Assembly: GCF_030077735.1 (NCBI RefSeq)
Contig: NZ_JASJEU010000013.1
Coordinates: forward strand, 186,001 to 250,000
Source of the DNA: Gordonibacter faecis
Lineage (GTDB): Bacteria; Actinomycetota; Coriobacteriia; Coriobacteriales; Eggerthellaceae
DNA length: 64,000 nucleotides
Direction of reading: 5' to 3'
The notes under the pieces were generated by a model. That model was not told where the DNA came from and searched no databases. It saw only the letters and a list, made by a program, of their open reading frames with translations. This document shows, one piece after another, positions 43,288 to 52,025 of the stretch. A program made the translations under genes and the position numbers. The number at the start of each line of letters is the position of its first letter. The stretch's first letter is position 1.

Positions 43288-45696
43288 ATGGTGAAACGCA
43301 TCGATATGGAAGTCGAGCAGGGCGGAACCAATGAGGTGCGGCCTGATTTCTTCCGCGAACCCCCGGTGAAATATACAGGCGGTGATCTGCCGTGGCAGTG
43401 GGAAGAAGATGGCCTGGTTGCAACCCGCACCGGAGCGTGGGCGGCTCCAGGTTGTCATGACGGCTGCGGCGTCATTGTGTACACGGATAAAGAGACGGGC
43501 CGGTTCGTGAAGGTGGAAGGCGACGAAGAGAGTCCCTACTACCAAGGGCGCCTGTGTGCCCGCTGCATCGCTCTTAAGGAGGCGGTGTACCATCCCGACC
43601 GCGTCCTGCACCCGATGAAGCGCGATCCGCGCGACCGCGGCAAGGCTGACAAGTGGGAACGCATCTCGTGGGACGAGGCGTACGCGCTGATCAAGGAGAA
43701 GTTCGACACCATCAAGGCCGAATCGGGCGCGAAAGCCGTCGTGTTCCACCTGGGAACCGGTCGCGGCACGGCACCTTATATGACACGGCTGCAGTACGCG
43801 TTCGGTTCCGTGCAGTACGCCTACATGCTGTCGGGCAACAGCTGCTATGTGCCGCGCGTGGGCGCCTCCAACGTGCTCATGGGTACCTACACCGTGCCCG
43901 ATTGCTCGCAGAACCACCACGACCGCTACGATCATGAGGGCTGGGTGCCGCCCAAGAACATATTCATTTGGGGTAACAACCCGCTCGTGTCTAATGCCGA
44001 TGGCAACCTGGGCCACTGGATCGTCGACTGCATGAAGCGCGGCAGCAAGCTCGTGGTGGTGGATCCGAAGCTCACGTGGCTTGCTGCCCGCGCCGACCTG
44101 TGGCTGCAGATTCGTTGCGGCACCGATGCCGCGCTCGCGCTGGCTATGGGCAAATACATCGTCGAAGAGGATCTCTACGATCATGAATTCGTGGAGGGCT
44201 GGTGCTACGGTTTCGAGGAGTACTACGAGGCAACGCGTGAATGGACGCTCGAGCGCGCGAGCGAGGTCACCTGGATTCCTGCGGAGAAGATCGCCTGCGC
44301 CGCGCGTATGATGGCCGAGAAGCCTACGGCAGTACAATGGGGACTTGCACTCGACATGACCATGGAGTGCCTCGCTGGCTCGGCTGCCGTCATCGACCTG
44401 TGGTCTATCACCGGACAAATTGACATCCCGGGCGGCATGGTGACAGTGCACCAACCATTCAACATTCAGACGTGGAACCCGCCCGATCCAGCCGAGTGTC
44501 TCACGCTCGAAGAGCAGAAGCAGCGCATCGGCGGCGAGGATTTTCCGGCGCTCAAATATTCGGGTGTGGTACTGACGCAGGCTGACATGACGGTTGATCA
44601 AATGCTGTCGAACCGCCCGTACAAGATACGCGCGAATTGGATACAGTCCACGAACCCGCTGTCGTGCACGGCTCAGGAGCCGAACACGCGCATGGAGCAG
44701 GCCTACCTGAACGCGGAATTCAACGTCATGGTGGATCCATTCATGACACCTACGGCGCAAGCGTGTTGTGACGTGTTTTTGCCCGTGTGCCTCTACCCCG
44801 AGCGCAACGGCATTCGCTCCATCTACTACCACGTTCAGACCACAAACAAGGCGTGTGAAGCGCTTGGCGAAAGTAAGTCGGACATGGAAATATGCTGGGA
44901 ACTCGGACGCCAGTGGAACGCGGACATGTGGCCAGGCGAGACGCTGGAAGAGTTCTTCACCTTCACGATGAAGGAAACCGGTATGACGTTCGAGGAGGCG
45001 CGCGCCGAGAACTGGATCTACCCCGAGTATCACTACGAGAAGTTCCGCACGGGTGAGCAGCGCCCCGACGGCAAGCTCGGCTTCAACACACCCACGGGCC
45101 GCATTGAGTTGTACTCCACGCTGTTCGGCCAGTGGGGTCAACGCCCGGTGCCCCACTTTGCCGAGCCGCCCTACAGCCCCAACCAGGTGCCCGCGCGCTT
45201 TGACAAGGGCGAGTATCTGGCGAAGTACCCGCTTATCATGACCACAGGCGCGCGCCAATGGGCCTCGTTCCACTCCGAGCATCGCCAGATTCCCCACCTG
45301 CGCGCACTGCATCCCAACCCCGAGTTCGAAATCGCACCGGCGACGGCTGAGGCGTACGGCGTGCGTCACGGCGACTGGTGCTGGATCGAGAACCATCTGG
45401 GTCGTGTGCAGATGAAGGCAAACGTGTCGCCGGTTCTGGACCCGTCCACCATTTCGCTCGACCACGCGTGGTGGTTTCCCGAGCGTGACCCGGAGGACGA
45501 TGGAGCCGGATGCTATGACACGTATCTTTCCAATCCAAACGTCATTGTGGAAGCGGGATGTGGAGAGAGCGGTTTTGGCAACAATTGCAAGTCGCATATG
45601 TGTCGCGTGTACAAATGCGAGCCGGAGGAAATTGTCGGCGACACCGACATGGACTATATCGTGGAGCGTTTCGCGATGAACGAGGAGCTGGTGTAA
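43288..45696 (+). CDS. Molybdopterin oxidoreductase, DMSO-reductase superfamily (M7)
   Basis: An 802-residue catalytic subunit with an N-terminal extension of about 20 residues relative to M8. Fe-S cysteines are Cys56, Cys60, Cys90 and Cys93 (CX3C, GCHDGC ... LCARC). Motif SGNSCYVPR gives Cys186 as candidate Mo ligand. FHSEHRQ is present, and the usual HGWW appears as HAWWFPERDP. No Tat signal. The ATG at 43288 follows GAGAGGAGCG. The FeS7 start codon directly follows the stop. Its promoter carries the shared TetR-type element. Substrate unknown. Confidence 0.9.
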   Translation: MVKRIDMEVEQGGTNEVRPDFFREPPVKYTGGDLPWQWEEDGLVATRTGAWAAPGCHDGCGVIVYTDKETGRFVKVEGDEESPYYQGRLCARCIALKEAVYHPDRVLHPMKRDPRDRGKADKWERISWDEAYALIKEKFDTIKAESGAKAVVFHLGTGRGTAPYMTRLQYAFGSVQYAYMLSGNSCYVPRVGASNVLMGTYTVPDCSQNHHDRYDHEGWVPPKNIFIWGNNPLVSNADGNLGHWIVDCMKRGSKLVVVDPKLTWLAARADLWLQIRCGTDAALALAMGKYIVEEDLYDHEFVEGWCYGFEEYYEATREWTLERASEVTWIPAEKIACAARMMAEKPTAVQWGLALDMTMECLAGSAAVIDLWSITGQIDIPGGMVTVHQPFNIQTWNPPDPAECLTLEEQKQRIGGEDFPALKYSGVVLTQADMTVDQMLSNRPYKIRANWIQSTNPLSCTAQEPNTRMEQAYLNAEFNVMVDPFMTPTAQACCDVFLPVCLYPERNGIRSIYYHVQTTNKACEALGESKSDMEICWELGRQWNADMWPGETLEEFFTFTMKETGMTFEEARAENWIYPEYHYEKFRTGEQRPDGKLGFNTPTGRIELYSTLFGQWGQRPVPHFAEPPYSPNQVPARFDKGEYLAKYPLIMTTGARQWASFHSEHRQIPHLRALHPNPEFEIAPATAEAYGVRHGDWCWIENHLGRVQMKANVSPVLDPSTISLDHAWWFPERDPEDDGAGCYDTYLSNPNVIVEAGCGESGFGNNCKSHMCRVYKCEPEEIVGDTDMDYIVERFAMNEELV

Positions 45697-46059
45697 ATGG
45701 CAAACGACAAGGTCTTCGGTCTTCTGATCAACTATGAATTCTGCACTGGCTGCCACTCGTGTGAGGTGTCGTGTCAGATGGAGCACAATTTGCCACCAGA
45801 CCGCTGGGGTATCAAAATTCAGAAGGTGGGTCCCTGGCACATTGGCGGAGATGACTACCAGTACGATTTTGTACCTGTACCCACCGACCAGTGCAATCTC
45901 TGTGGAGAGCGCACGACGAAAGGCAAGAAGCCGTTGTGCGTGAAGCACTGTCAGAGCCTGGCTATGCGTTTTGGTTCAGTGGACGAACTTGTGCACGATA
46001 TAGACGGCACAACAAAATACGTCCTCTTTGTGCCCAAGGCCGGTACGCTGCGGTCATAA
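45697..46059 (+). CDS. 4Fe-4S ferredoxin-type electron-transfer subunit (FeS7)
   Basis: A 120-residue protein with CTGCHSCEVSC and CNLCGER...KPLCVKHC, for two [4Fe-4S] clusters. The start codon abuts the M7 stop codon (TAAATG) with its ribosome site (GAGGAGC) inside M7, implying coupled translation. Soluble electron-transfer partner of M7. A terminator-like hairpin separates it from the FKBP gene. Confidence 0.9.
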   Translation: MANDKVFGLLINYEFCTGCHSCEVSCQMEHNLPPDRWGIKIQKVGPWHIGGDDYQYDFVPVPTDQCNLCGERTTKGKKPLCVKHCQSLAMRFGSVDELVHDIDGTTKYVLFVPKAGTLRS

Positions 46060-46081
46060 AAATGATTGCATCTTAGTCTGC

Positions 46082-46115
46082 GGAAAAGGGCCTAGCGAGG
46101 GGTCCTTTTCCCTTT
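46082..46115 (+). terminator. Intrinsic terminator after FeS7
   Basis: Stem GGAAAAGG/CCTTTTCC (46082-46089 with 46104-46111), followed by CTTTTAC. The FKBP gene ribosome site begins only a few bases later, so read-through may feed it. Confidence 0.65.
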
Positions 46116-46131
46116 TACGAAGGAGTTCATC

Positions 46132-46557
46132 ATGGTTGCTTACGGCACGACCGTACGAGTGCACTACGTGGGAACATGCGCAGACGGCACGGTGTTCGAT
46201 AGCACTGAAGGTTTGGAACCTCTTGAGTTCACCGTGGGTTCGGGAAAGGTAATTCATGGCTTTGACGAAGCGGTTGCGTCCATGAAGGTGGGGGAGACAA
46301 AATCTGTCACGGTACCAGCGTGTAACGCATTCGGCGTATGGTGCGAAGATAAAGTGGAATGTGCTCCCTTGTATGCACTTCCGAATGCGAAAGACGTACG
46401 TGTGGGCAAGTTGTTCTACTTCGTGACGGAGGTGGGTATACGCATTCCTGCCAAGGTGCTGGATATCGAAGCGGGAGTGGCGCGCATCGATTTTAATCAT
46501 CCTCTCGCAGGTCAGGATCTTACGTATCAGATCGAACTGCTGGATGAGTTGGGCTGA
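46132..46557 (+). CDS. SlyD-type FKBP peptidyl-prolyl cis-trans isomerase
   Basis: A 141-residue protein. FKBP halves are YGTTVRVHYVGTCADGTVFD ... GSGKVIHGFDEAVASMKVGE and the C-terminal FNHPLAGQDLTYQIELL. Between them lies an insert-in-flap-like segment (about residues 70-115), as in SlyD. SlyD acts as a folding helper and, in some bacteria, a metallochaperone for nickel enzymes. This copy lacks the His/Cys-rich tail of E. coli SlyD, so a metal role is not supported. It lies 72 bases after FeS7 and might assist folding of the M7 enzyme (inference). The start follows CGAAGGAG. Confidence 0.85.
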   Translation: MVAYGTTVRVHYVGTCADGTVFDSTEGLEPLEFTVGSGKVIHGFDEAVASMKVGETKSVTVPACNAFGVWCEDKVECAPLYALPNAKDVRVGKLFYFVTEVGIRIPAKVLDIEAGVARIDFNHPLAGQDLTYQIELLDELG

Positions 46558-46585
46558 CGTAGCTGTATAGATTTTAGCTTCGGGT

Positions 46586-48190
46586 TTAGCGCTCTGCTGG
46601 AGCCAGAAACTCCATGTTGGAGAGGCCGTAAAGGTCAACAAGTTTGAACGAAATAAGCAGTAAGAGTCTGACATCTGGGTTGTCCAGATCGAGTGCCAGT
46701 ATCTTTTTGGCTTTTTCGAGCCGGTAAACGAAGCTACTGCGTTGCAAGTTAAGGTGCTTGCTTGCCTCGCTGGAGTTGCAACCTGATACGAGGTATGTTT
46801 TCAGAGCAAGGTATAGGTCCTGGTTTTGCTGCGCGAGTTCGATGAGTGGTCGTGGGCAGAAACGCTCAGGATTCATTTCCTTCATGATGAAGTTCATACC
46901 AATGTTGAGTGCATGATCGGTGAATAGAATAAGCTGGTCATCGTTTGCGGCATAGCCTTGCCGCAAGGCTGCAAATGCCTGTCGGTAGCTGTCTCGCAAA
47001 CTGCGTAGTCCGTAGTACGGTGCACTTGCACCTGCGATGAGGTGGTGCTCCTTGGCGAAGTGCCTAAAGTTGGTAAAGAACTGCTCGTGAGGTATATTCA
47101 TGCGCGAGCAGTTCACCACGGCGATAATGCGGTTCTCTGCAACGAATGCCAAGCAATCGAACGTCGCCTGGAGGCGACTGCATACGGCGGCATAGGGGCG
47201 CATGAAACAGCAGTCTTGAATTTGCAGGGATGACGCAAAATCGATGCACAGACAGCGATACTCGTCGGCGTCTTGGCTCCACCCTTGCGCGATGGCGCTT
47301 TGAATAAGATCGGCATCGGACACCTGTTTCCCCTGGATAAGCGCTTTTAACGAGGAATGGGCATTGATGAACGGCTGACTGCTCCCCGTGGCACTATTCG
47401 CACGAAACAGCCGCTCGATAGCAGCAGCAAGCGTGAGCATGGGTGCGCAGTCATGCTCACCGACGGGCTGGTAGTTAGGATGGACGGAAAGGACAACAGC
47501 ATATTCGGGTGACAGTGTAATAGTTGAACGTAGCACGGTGCAGTGAAACGCGTGCATCGTGGAAAACGTAGGAACGTGAGACGCAAAGTTTTCGCCGCCT
47601 TGCTCGTCTTCTACGCCATCGAACATCATGCTTGTGGGAAGATACTCGCCCTCTGTGATGAGATCGGTTTGTTCGCGCGTAAAGCGTTCATTGCGGTACA
47701 CGCGGTAGGCAAGAACGCGGCTGAACGGGTCGGTAATGCACAGATCGTTTTTGAAGATCTTGAGGCTTGCGTTTACGAGATCGGGAAGCTCGCCGCCTCG
47801 CTCAACAATCATACCGAGTTCGCGTTCCCAAGCGTTGAGACGTTGGAATGCCTCTTGGACAGCGTTAAAGGTTTTGCTCTCCTGGTACTCCGCATTGACC
47901 CACACAATATCGCAGTTCTTTGCTTCGAGGCAGTATGCAGGAGGCACGCCACGACACACGAAGGTGAGCGCGAGGTGCGGGTTGCGGCTCAGTTGTCGCT
48001 TAATTTTGTCTTTAGCGTTTTCGAGATCTTGGTGGTTAGTTACATAGACGATATGTTCTGAGAGACGGGGTTCGCCGGCACCAAATAGTGCTGGATAGTC
48101 AAGGGTTGGCTCGCATGCATTTGAGCATATGCTGGAACCTGCGACTGCTTCGCCCAGTTCGTGCTCGATGGTTTGAAGACTCAATTTCAT
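46586..48190 (-). CDS. PucR/CdaR-type transcriptional regulator (PucR2)
   Basis: A 534-residue soluble regulator. The C-terminal PucR-type HTH is SGCNSSEASKHLNLQRSSFV followed by YRLEKAKKIL. The N-terminal region (about 1-150) may be a PucR-type sensory domain; a middle GGDEF-like region precedes the HTH. The start at 48190 fits MKLSLQTIEHELGEA; the upstream frame (to 48310) has no clear ribosome site. It is convergent with the FKBP gene. Target genes unknown; the adjacent M7 module is a possibility. Confidence 0.8.
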   Translation of the reverse strand: MKLSLQTIEHELGEAVAGSSICSNACEPTLDYPALFGAGEPRLSEHIVYVTNHQDLENAKDKIKRQLSRNPHLALTFVCRGVPPAYCLEAKNCDIVWVNAEYQESKTFNAVQEAFQRLNAWERELGMIVERGGELPDLVNASLKIFKNDLCITDPFSRVLAYRVYRNERFTREQTDLITEGEYLPTSMMFDGVEDEQGGENFASHVPTFSTMHAFHCTVLRSTITLSPEYAVVLSVHPNYQPVGEHDCAPMLTLAAAIERLFRANSATGSSQPFINAHSSLKALIQGKQVSDADLIQSAIAQGWSQDADEYRCLCIDFASSLQIQDCCFMRPYAAVCSRLQATFDCLAFVAENRIIAVVNCSRMNIPHEQFFTNFRHFAKEHHLIAGASAPYYGLRSLRDSYRQAFAALRQGYAANDDQLILFTDHALNIGMNFIMKEMNPERFCPRPLIELAQQNQDLYLALKTYLVSGCNSSEASKHLNLQRSSFVYRLEKAKKILALDLDNPDVRLLLLISFKLVDLYGLSNMEFLAPAER

Positions 48191-48327
48191 GGCACGCCTT
48201 CGGAGAGGTTTTGTTGATGCTGCTATTTTACCATCGAGGTAGGCATGCTCGCCTCTCTTCCATTTTGGGAATGCTTCTTCGAAAGGGGGTGTGTTACAAT
48301 GCACATACAATCGGAACGGAGGATGCC

Positions 48328-48555
48328 ATGAGTACCACGTATACCATGAGGATGCAGGAAGGGCAAAAGAAGCTCATCAGCGAATATGCCAAGATGCAGG
48401 GTGTGTCCATGGCCGATCTAATGATTTCCTCAACGCTTGATGTCATTGAAGACGCTTTGGATTTGCGCGATTGGAAAGCCGCGAAGGAAGAATTTGACGC
48501 GCATCCGGTCACGTATAGTAACGATGAAATTATGCGAGAATTCGGGCTGAGATGA
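48328..48555 (+). CDS. RelB-like antitoxin
   Basis: A 75-residue protein. The N-terminal ribbon-helix-helix-type start (STTYTMRMQEGQKKLISEYA) and an acidic C-terminus (YSNDEIMREFGL) match RelB/DUF6290 antitoxins. Its last bases overlap the downstream toxin start (ATGA), a standard translational coupling. The start at 48328 follows GGAACGGAGG. It neutralises the RelE-type toxin and likely represses its own promoter. Confidence 0.82.
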   Translation: MSTTYTMRMQEGQKKLISEYAKMQGVSMADLMISSTLDVIEDALDLRDWKAAKEEFDAHPVTYSNDEIMREFGLR

Positions 48556-48821
48556 CCGCCTGGAAGTTGGAGTATTCCGAGGCTGCTCGGCGTCAGCTTC
48601 ATAAGATGGATGCCGGACAGCGTACGCTGGTGCTGTCGTGGATGAATAAGAACATCGACGGATGTTCCGACCCACGTTCGCAGGGAAAGTCGCTAACCGG
48701 CCAGCTGCCAGGCATGTGGCGCTATCGCATAGGGAATTACCGTGTGTTATGTGATCTACAGGACGACCGCGCGGTGGTGGTTTCTATCAAAGTGGGTCAC
48801 CGTCGCGATGTGTATAGATGA
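48552..48821 (+). CDS. RelE-type mRNA interferase toxin
   Basis: An 89-residue protein with the RelE/ParE fold signature: LEYSEAARRQLHKMDAGQR near the N-terminus, then GLPGMWRYRIGNYRVL-like strand order (here QLPGMWRYRIGNYRVLCDL) and terminal VGHRRDVYR. Basic residues K/R in GHRRDVYR match the RelE catalytic C-terminus. It overlaps the antitoxin by 4 bases. Presumed ribosome-dependent mRNA cleavage. Complete, with no sign of decay. Confidence 0.85.
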   Translation: MTAWKLEYSEAARRQLHKMDAGQRTLVLSWMNKNIDGCSDPRSQGKSLTGQLPGMWRYRIGNYRVLCDLQDDRAVVVSIKVGHRRDVYR

Positions 48822-48883
48822 CGGGCGTGGGGAACGTGATTATCTGAGAGATTGTGCTCGCAGGGCAGAAAACAACCTAACTG

Positions 48884-49180
48884 TTAGCGAAACAGTTCGT
48901 CGTGTGATCCGGTGCGTTGAAACACTGCCAAGCCTTCGCCTGTTTTCCAGATGAGAAGCCAATCTCCCGCGTTTGCGACATGGCATTCATAGCTGCCCTT
49001 CCAAACGCCAGTGAGCACATGCATATTGTGACGACGCACAAGTTCGTTGTGGCTTCGCTCGCTATTCTCAAGCACGAGGGCGAAAACGCTTTCAAGAGGT
49101 GCTGTGTCCACGTGCTTTTTTTGAAGCTGTTTGAAGTCGCGCTTGAATTGGGGAGTGAATCGAGCACTCAGGCGCGCCAT
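48884..49180 (-). CDS. YafQ/RelE-family toxin
   Basis: A 98-residue protein: FTPQFKRDFKQLQKKHVDTA at the N-terminus, then HNMHVLTGVWKGSYECHV...DWLLIWK and terminal FQRTGSHDELF, the YafQ toxin layout in which the late His is catalytic. Its start immediately follows the antitoxin stop, with its ribosome site (GGAGG) inside the antitoxin gene. It is convergent with the first toxin-antitoxin pair. Confidence 0.88.
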   Translation of the reverse strand: MARLSARFTPQFKRDFKQLQKKHVDTAPLESVFALVLENSERSHNELVRRHNMHVLTGVWKGSYECHVANAGDWLLIWKTGEGLAVFQRTGSHDELFR

Positions 49181-49450
49181 TTAAGCCTCCAGGGCTTCCA
49201 TGAGTTCCTCGACGGTTTTGTATCCCGGTTTCCCTTCGGCAATGATGCGATCCGCTTCTTCGATGGCGCGCAAAGATTCCTCGTTGGGCAGCGGCGTGGT
49301 GATGTTAAGGGGAATGGCTCGCTCGCGCACCATTTGGCGATAGAAGGCGCGCGTGACCGAAGAAAGATCGAAACCAAAGCTCTCGGCGATGCGGGCAGCT
49401 TCTTCTTTTATGCTCTCGTCCACGCGGACGGTAACCGATGCCATAGCCAT
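49181..49450 (-). CDS. RelB/DinJ-family antitoxin
   Basis: An 89-residue protein: ribbon-helix-helix DNA-binding start ASVTVRVDESIKEEAARIAE and acidic toxin-binding tail YKTVEELMEALEA, as in DinJ. It is upstream of and adjacent to the YafQ-type toxin. The start at 49450 follows AAGGAGGATCTC. The AT-rich promoter stretch (TTATAAATTATTAAG on the minus strand) lies just upstream and is its likely autoregulated site. Confidence 0.88.
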   Translation of the reverse strand: MAMASVTVRVDESIKEEAARIAESFGFDLSSVTRAFYRQMVRERAIPLNITTPLPNEESLRAIEEADRIIAEGKPGYKTVEELMEALEA

Positions 49451-49637
49451 GAGATCCTCCTTGTGCTTAATAATTTATAACTAATGCAAGACGATAGTAT
49501 CAGTATGTCTTACATTTCGCAAGAAGGAGGGCTGCCAAAAAGAGGTAAGGAATGTTTCGTGAGTTCTCTAAAACAGCACTTATCGTTATAACGAGGCAAG
49601 TTTTCATGGTTAGCGTACTTGGCAATCCGGCGCGTTC

Positions 49638-49715
49638 AAGTGTGACGCGCTTCGCGCTACAGATTACACCAAGGGCTGGTTGCCATCCCTACCGTAATGA
49701 CGAGGGCGTGTTCTC
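49638..49715 (-). repeat. Interspersed intergenic repeat, copy 1
   Basis: Read on the minus strand it contains CCCTCGTCATTACGGTAGGG and ends CGCGAAGCGCGTCACACTT. The latter 19 bases are identical at 60274-60292, where the first part also recurs in altered form (CCCTCGTCATAATGATAGGG). Confidence 0.6.
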
Positions 49716-49860
49716 CTGCGATTAACGTGCTTGCATGGTGGCCCCCCGTAGGGTCACTCCAGTGCACCCGCTCCGCCATAGGCGGAGAACGCAACCTCAA
49801 CCTGTGTTTTCGCGCTTGCGCGCGAACGGGGCTGTAACAAAAGTTCCCTTTGTGAGTTTT

Positions 49861-49952
49861 CGTAGGGCAAGGGCTCTGCCCTTGCCGCTCAAGGGGAATA
49901 AACCTAATGGTCAAACGTAGTTGACGGCAAGGGCAGAGCCCTTGCCCTACGG
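49861..49952. repeat. REP/BIME-like inverted hairpin pair, copy C
   Basis: Left unit GTAGGGCAAGGGCTCTGCCC (from 49862) and inverted right unit GGCAAGGGCAGAGCCCTTGC (from 49926, ending CCTACGG). The flank GGCTGTAACAAAAGTTCC before it resembles GGCTGCAACAAAAATTCC before copy A, so the repeated module is longer than the hairpins. Confidence 0.8.
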
Positions 49953-50215
49953 GCAAGCTGGCAGGTTAAGTGCTTTTGTACCTCTCCCTACGGAGGTTTC
50001 CCCAACTGCATGGCAAGACCAACAAGTCAGTCAGCCCGCGTCGTAAAGCTAGGCAAGGCAGCCGCCTCATGGTGAAATAGATAGCGCGATAGCGCGCCAC
50101 ACTTTGATGGGCGACGATCGCTCTGCCAGAGGTGGAAACGCAATCGGCAAAAGGTATGCCAAAGGGAGGCTGACTCTGATTTCAGCTTTGCGCGACACTC
50201 AGTTCCCGAGAAAAT

Positions 50216-50353
50216 GGCAGGGATCGCCGTTTGGGTACGGATTTTCGAATTCGAAAGAGGCGAATATTCTCTCCCGATAAAGAAATGCCTGGTCGTGATT
50301 TCCCAAAACCCATTTCAACCCTCGTAATCCGTACCTAAACGGCGATCTCTGCC
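50216..50353. repeat. 138-bp imperfect palindromic element with 29-bp terminal inverted repeats
   Basis: Left end GGCAGGGATCGCCGTTTGGG continuing TACGGATTT (50216-50244). The right end (50325-50353) is its reverse complement with three mismatches. The roughly 80 bases between are AT-richer than the flanks and hold no gene. Terminal inverted repeats without a transposase suggest a MITE-like element or a large RNA hairpin. Confidence 0.6.
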
Positions 50354-50413
50354 AACCAGTTCCCAATCAAGTGCCAAGCTGCGATCATTCGCTACCATCC
50401 CTCTCAAACAACA

Positions 50414-50444
50414 ATCGGCCGCAGGCTTGTAGCCTGCGGCCGAT
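50414..50444 (-). terminator. Intrinsic terminator after MFS7 (minus strand)
   Basis: Perfect 13-bp stem ATCGGCCGCAGGC/GCCTGCGGCCGAT (50414-50426 with 50432-50444). On the minus strand it is followed by TGTTGTTTG. It lies 110 bases after the MFS7 stop. Confidence 0.75.
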
Positions 50445-50553
50445 CTCATCTCGGCGAAACGTGGCGTTCAGGGGGTTGCTGCGCTTCGCGTTGATGGTTG
50501 GTGAATCCTCGCCCGCCAAGGCGGGGAGGGGTGTGATGTGCGGAAGAACTCTG

Positions 50554-51786
50554 CTACTTCTCGCCTTCAGCCTGCGAAGACGTGGCATACTTGCTGCAGC
50601 GTGCCATGAATACGATGGCGCATACCACGCCAATCACGCCCACAATACCCAGCGGCACGGCGGTCATCGCCCAACTTCCCGTGGACTCCACGATGGCACC
50701 CGCGATGGGGGCTGCAGGAATACCACCGAAGTTCGACCCGATAGGCAGTGCGGCCATGACCAGCGCCACGCCAGCCGGGGTCTTAGCGGCCCATTGTGCG
50801 TTCGAGAACAGTGCCGGCGGCACAATGTTGGTGAACAGGCCTACGAGTACGGCAACCACAATAATCATTGCCTGACCAGTAAAGATAAACTGGATGATGC
50901 CCGCAACGGTGCACAGCACCATGGTTCCCACCAAAATCAACGGCTGGTTCTTCACCTTGTTCAGCACCACGCCAATGATGAGCGAACCAATGATGCCGGT
51001 GACGGTGGTGATGGACGAGATGGAGTTCGCGGCCGCCATGTCCATACCCACAAGCGGGGTCTGCAAATACGTGGGCGCCATGGCCGACCACACGGAGAAA
51101 ATGAAGGCAAAGCATGCGAAGATAATAACCAGAAGCCACGAGTTCAGCGAGGTCAGGCCTGCCCACGGCTTCACGTCGCCGCTGCCAGCCACCATCTGCA
51201 TCTCTTCGGCGTGGTTGATGCGTACGCCGAAGACGGTCAGCACCAGGCCTACAACCACAATGGCCAGGCATACCCACCACACGCCTTGCCAGCTGCCCGT
51301 GGCATTCAGAATAAACGCGTAGGAGTTCAGCATAATGAGGGATCCGGCCGCGGTCCAGCAGGCCCAAATGGAGTTCGGCAGGCCGCGCTTGGCCGGATCC
51401 TTAAACAGAAGGGCAATGAGCGTCGGGCCGGCCGTGGCCAAAAAGCCGTTGCCGAGGCCGCCGATGAAACGTGACGCAATGAACACTTCCACGTTGGGGG
51501 CCAGCACGCCAATGAGCGAGTCGAGCGCCATGCACACCAGCGCGGCAATGAGCATGCCCTTCGGCCCGATCTTCGTCTGAATCATACCTGTGGCAAACGC
51601 AATGATAGTGCCGGCCACCGAGCAGGCAGACATGAACCATCCGGCCTGGCCCAGGTCGCATTGGAAGTACGCCATGAGGCTGCCCATGGCGGGCGGTACC
51701 TTAAAAAAGCCAATGGCGAAAATGGCTCCCATAATAAATATGAGAATAAAGTTCGCCCACGCGTTGCCGGTCTTTGCTTTTTCCAT
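50554..51786 (-). CDS. MFS transporter (MFS7)
   Basis: A 410-residue, about twelve-helix carrier of a different branch from MFS1-MFS4. The loop GMIQTKIGPKGMLIA resembles the MFS GxxxDrxGrr region. The start at 51786 follows AGAGGAGAGGG; the upstream in-frame ATG region is part of REP copy D. It is monocistronic with its own terminator. It lies 240 bases beyond ZR5 on the same strand. Its link to the M8 module is only proximity. Confidence 0.87.
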   Translation of the reverse strand: MEKAKTGNAWANFILIFIMGAIFAIGFFKVPPAMGSLMAYFQCDLGQAGWFMSACSVAGTIIAFATGMIQTKIGPKGMLIAALVCMALDSLIGVLAPNVEVFIASRFIGGLGNGFLATAGPTLIALLFKDPAKRGLPNSIWACWTAAGSLIMLNSYAFILNATGSWQGVWWVCLAIVVVGLVLTVFGVRINHAEEMQMVAGSGDVKPWAGLTSLNSWLLVIIFACFAFIFSVWSAMAPTYLQTPLVGMDMAAANSISSITTVTGIIGSLIIGVVLNKVKNQPLILVGTMVLCTVAGIIQFIFTGQAMIIVVAVLVGLFTNIVPPALFSNAQWAAKTPAGVALVMAALPIGSNFGGIPAAPIAGAIVESTGSWAMTAVPLGIVGVIGVVCAIVFMARCSKYATSSQAEGEK

Positions 51787-51811
51787 AATTTCCCTCTCCT
51801 CTTGTTGGCAG

Positions 51812-51927
51812 GTCCTGCCAGGTTGACCGTAGGGCAAGGGCTCTGCCCTTGTCACCAACTACGTTTGACCTGGCAAGTTCGTTCTTGTTGAACGGCAAGG
51901 GTAGAACCCTTGCCCTACGGTCAACCT
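51812..51927. repeat. REP/BIME-like inverted hairpin pair, copy D
   Basis: Left unit CCGTAGGGCAAGGGCTCTGC (from 51828) and inverted right unit GGCAAGGGTAGAACCCTTGC (from 51894, ending CCTACGG). The left unit is framed by CCTGCCAGGTT and ACCTGGCAA arms, as in copy B. It lies between ZR5 and MFS7 on their transcript. Confidence 0.8.
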
Positions 51928-52025
51928 GCAAAGAGCTTTTGTTGCGGCCTGTCGTCGGTCGTGTGGATGGGCTGCGGTGCGGTCGACCTCGCAGGCGTGG
52001 CGGGATCGGCCGCACCGCACGAGCG

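Larger units (their letters stand above)
49451..50553. other. Gene-free, repeat-rich stretch
   Basis: About 1.1 kb without a credible gene. It contains the DinJ promoter, an interspersed repeat (49638-49715), short hairpins (for example CTCCGCCATAGGCGGAG near 49769-49785), REP pair copy C, a 138-bp imperfect palindrome (50216-50353) and a terminator (50414-50444). It separates the toxin-antitoxin genes from the M8 region. Confidence 0.6.

Noticed and set aside
43228..45948. A very long open frame (about 900 codons) on the minus strand opposite M7
   Set aside because: It is the GC-rich antisense shadow of M7/FeS7: no ribosome site, His/Arg/Leu-rich composition and no recognisable domain. Similar long antisense frames opposite the flavoprotein, trigger factor and M6 were dropped for the same reason.
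49451..50553. Insertion sequence remnant with transposase
   Set aside because: No frame with transposase motifs; only short palindromic repeats are present.
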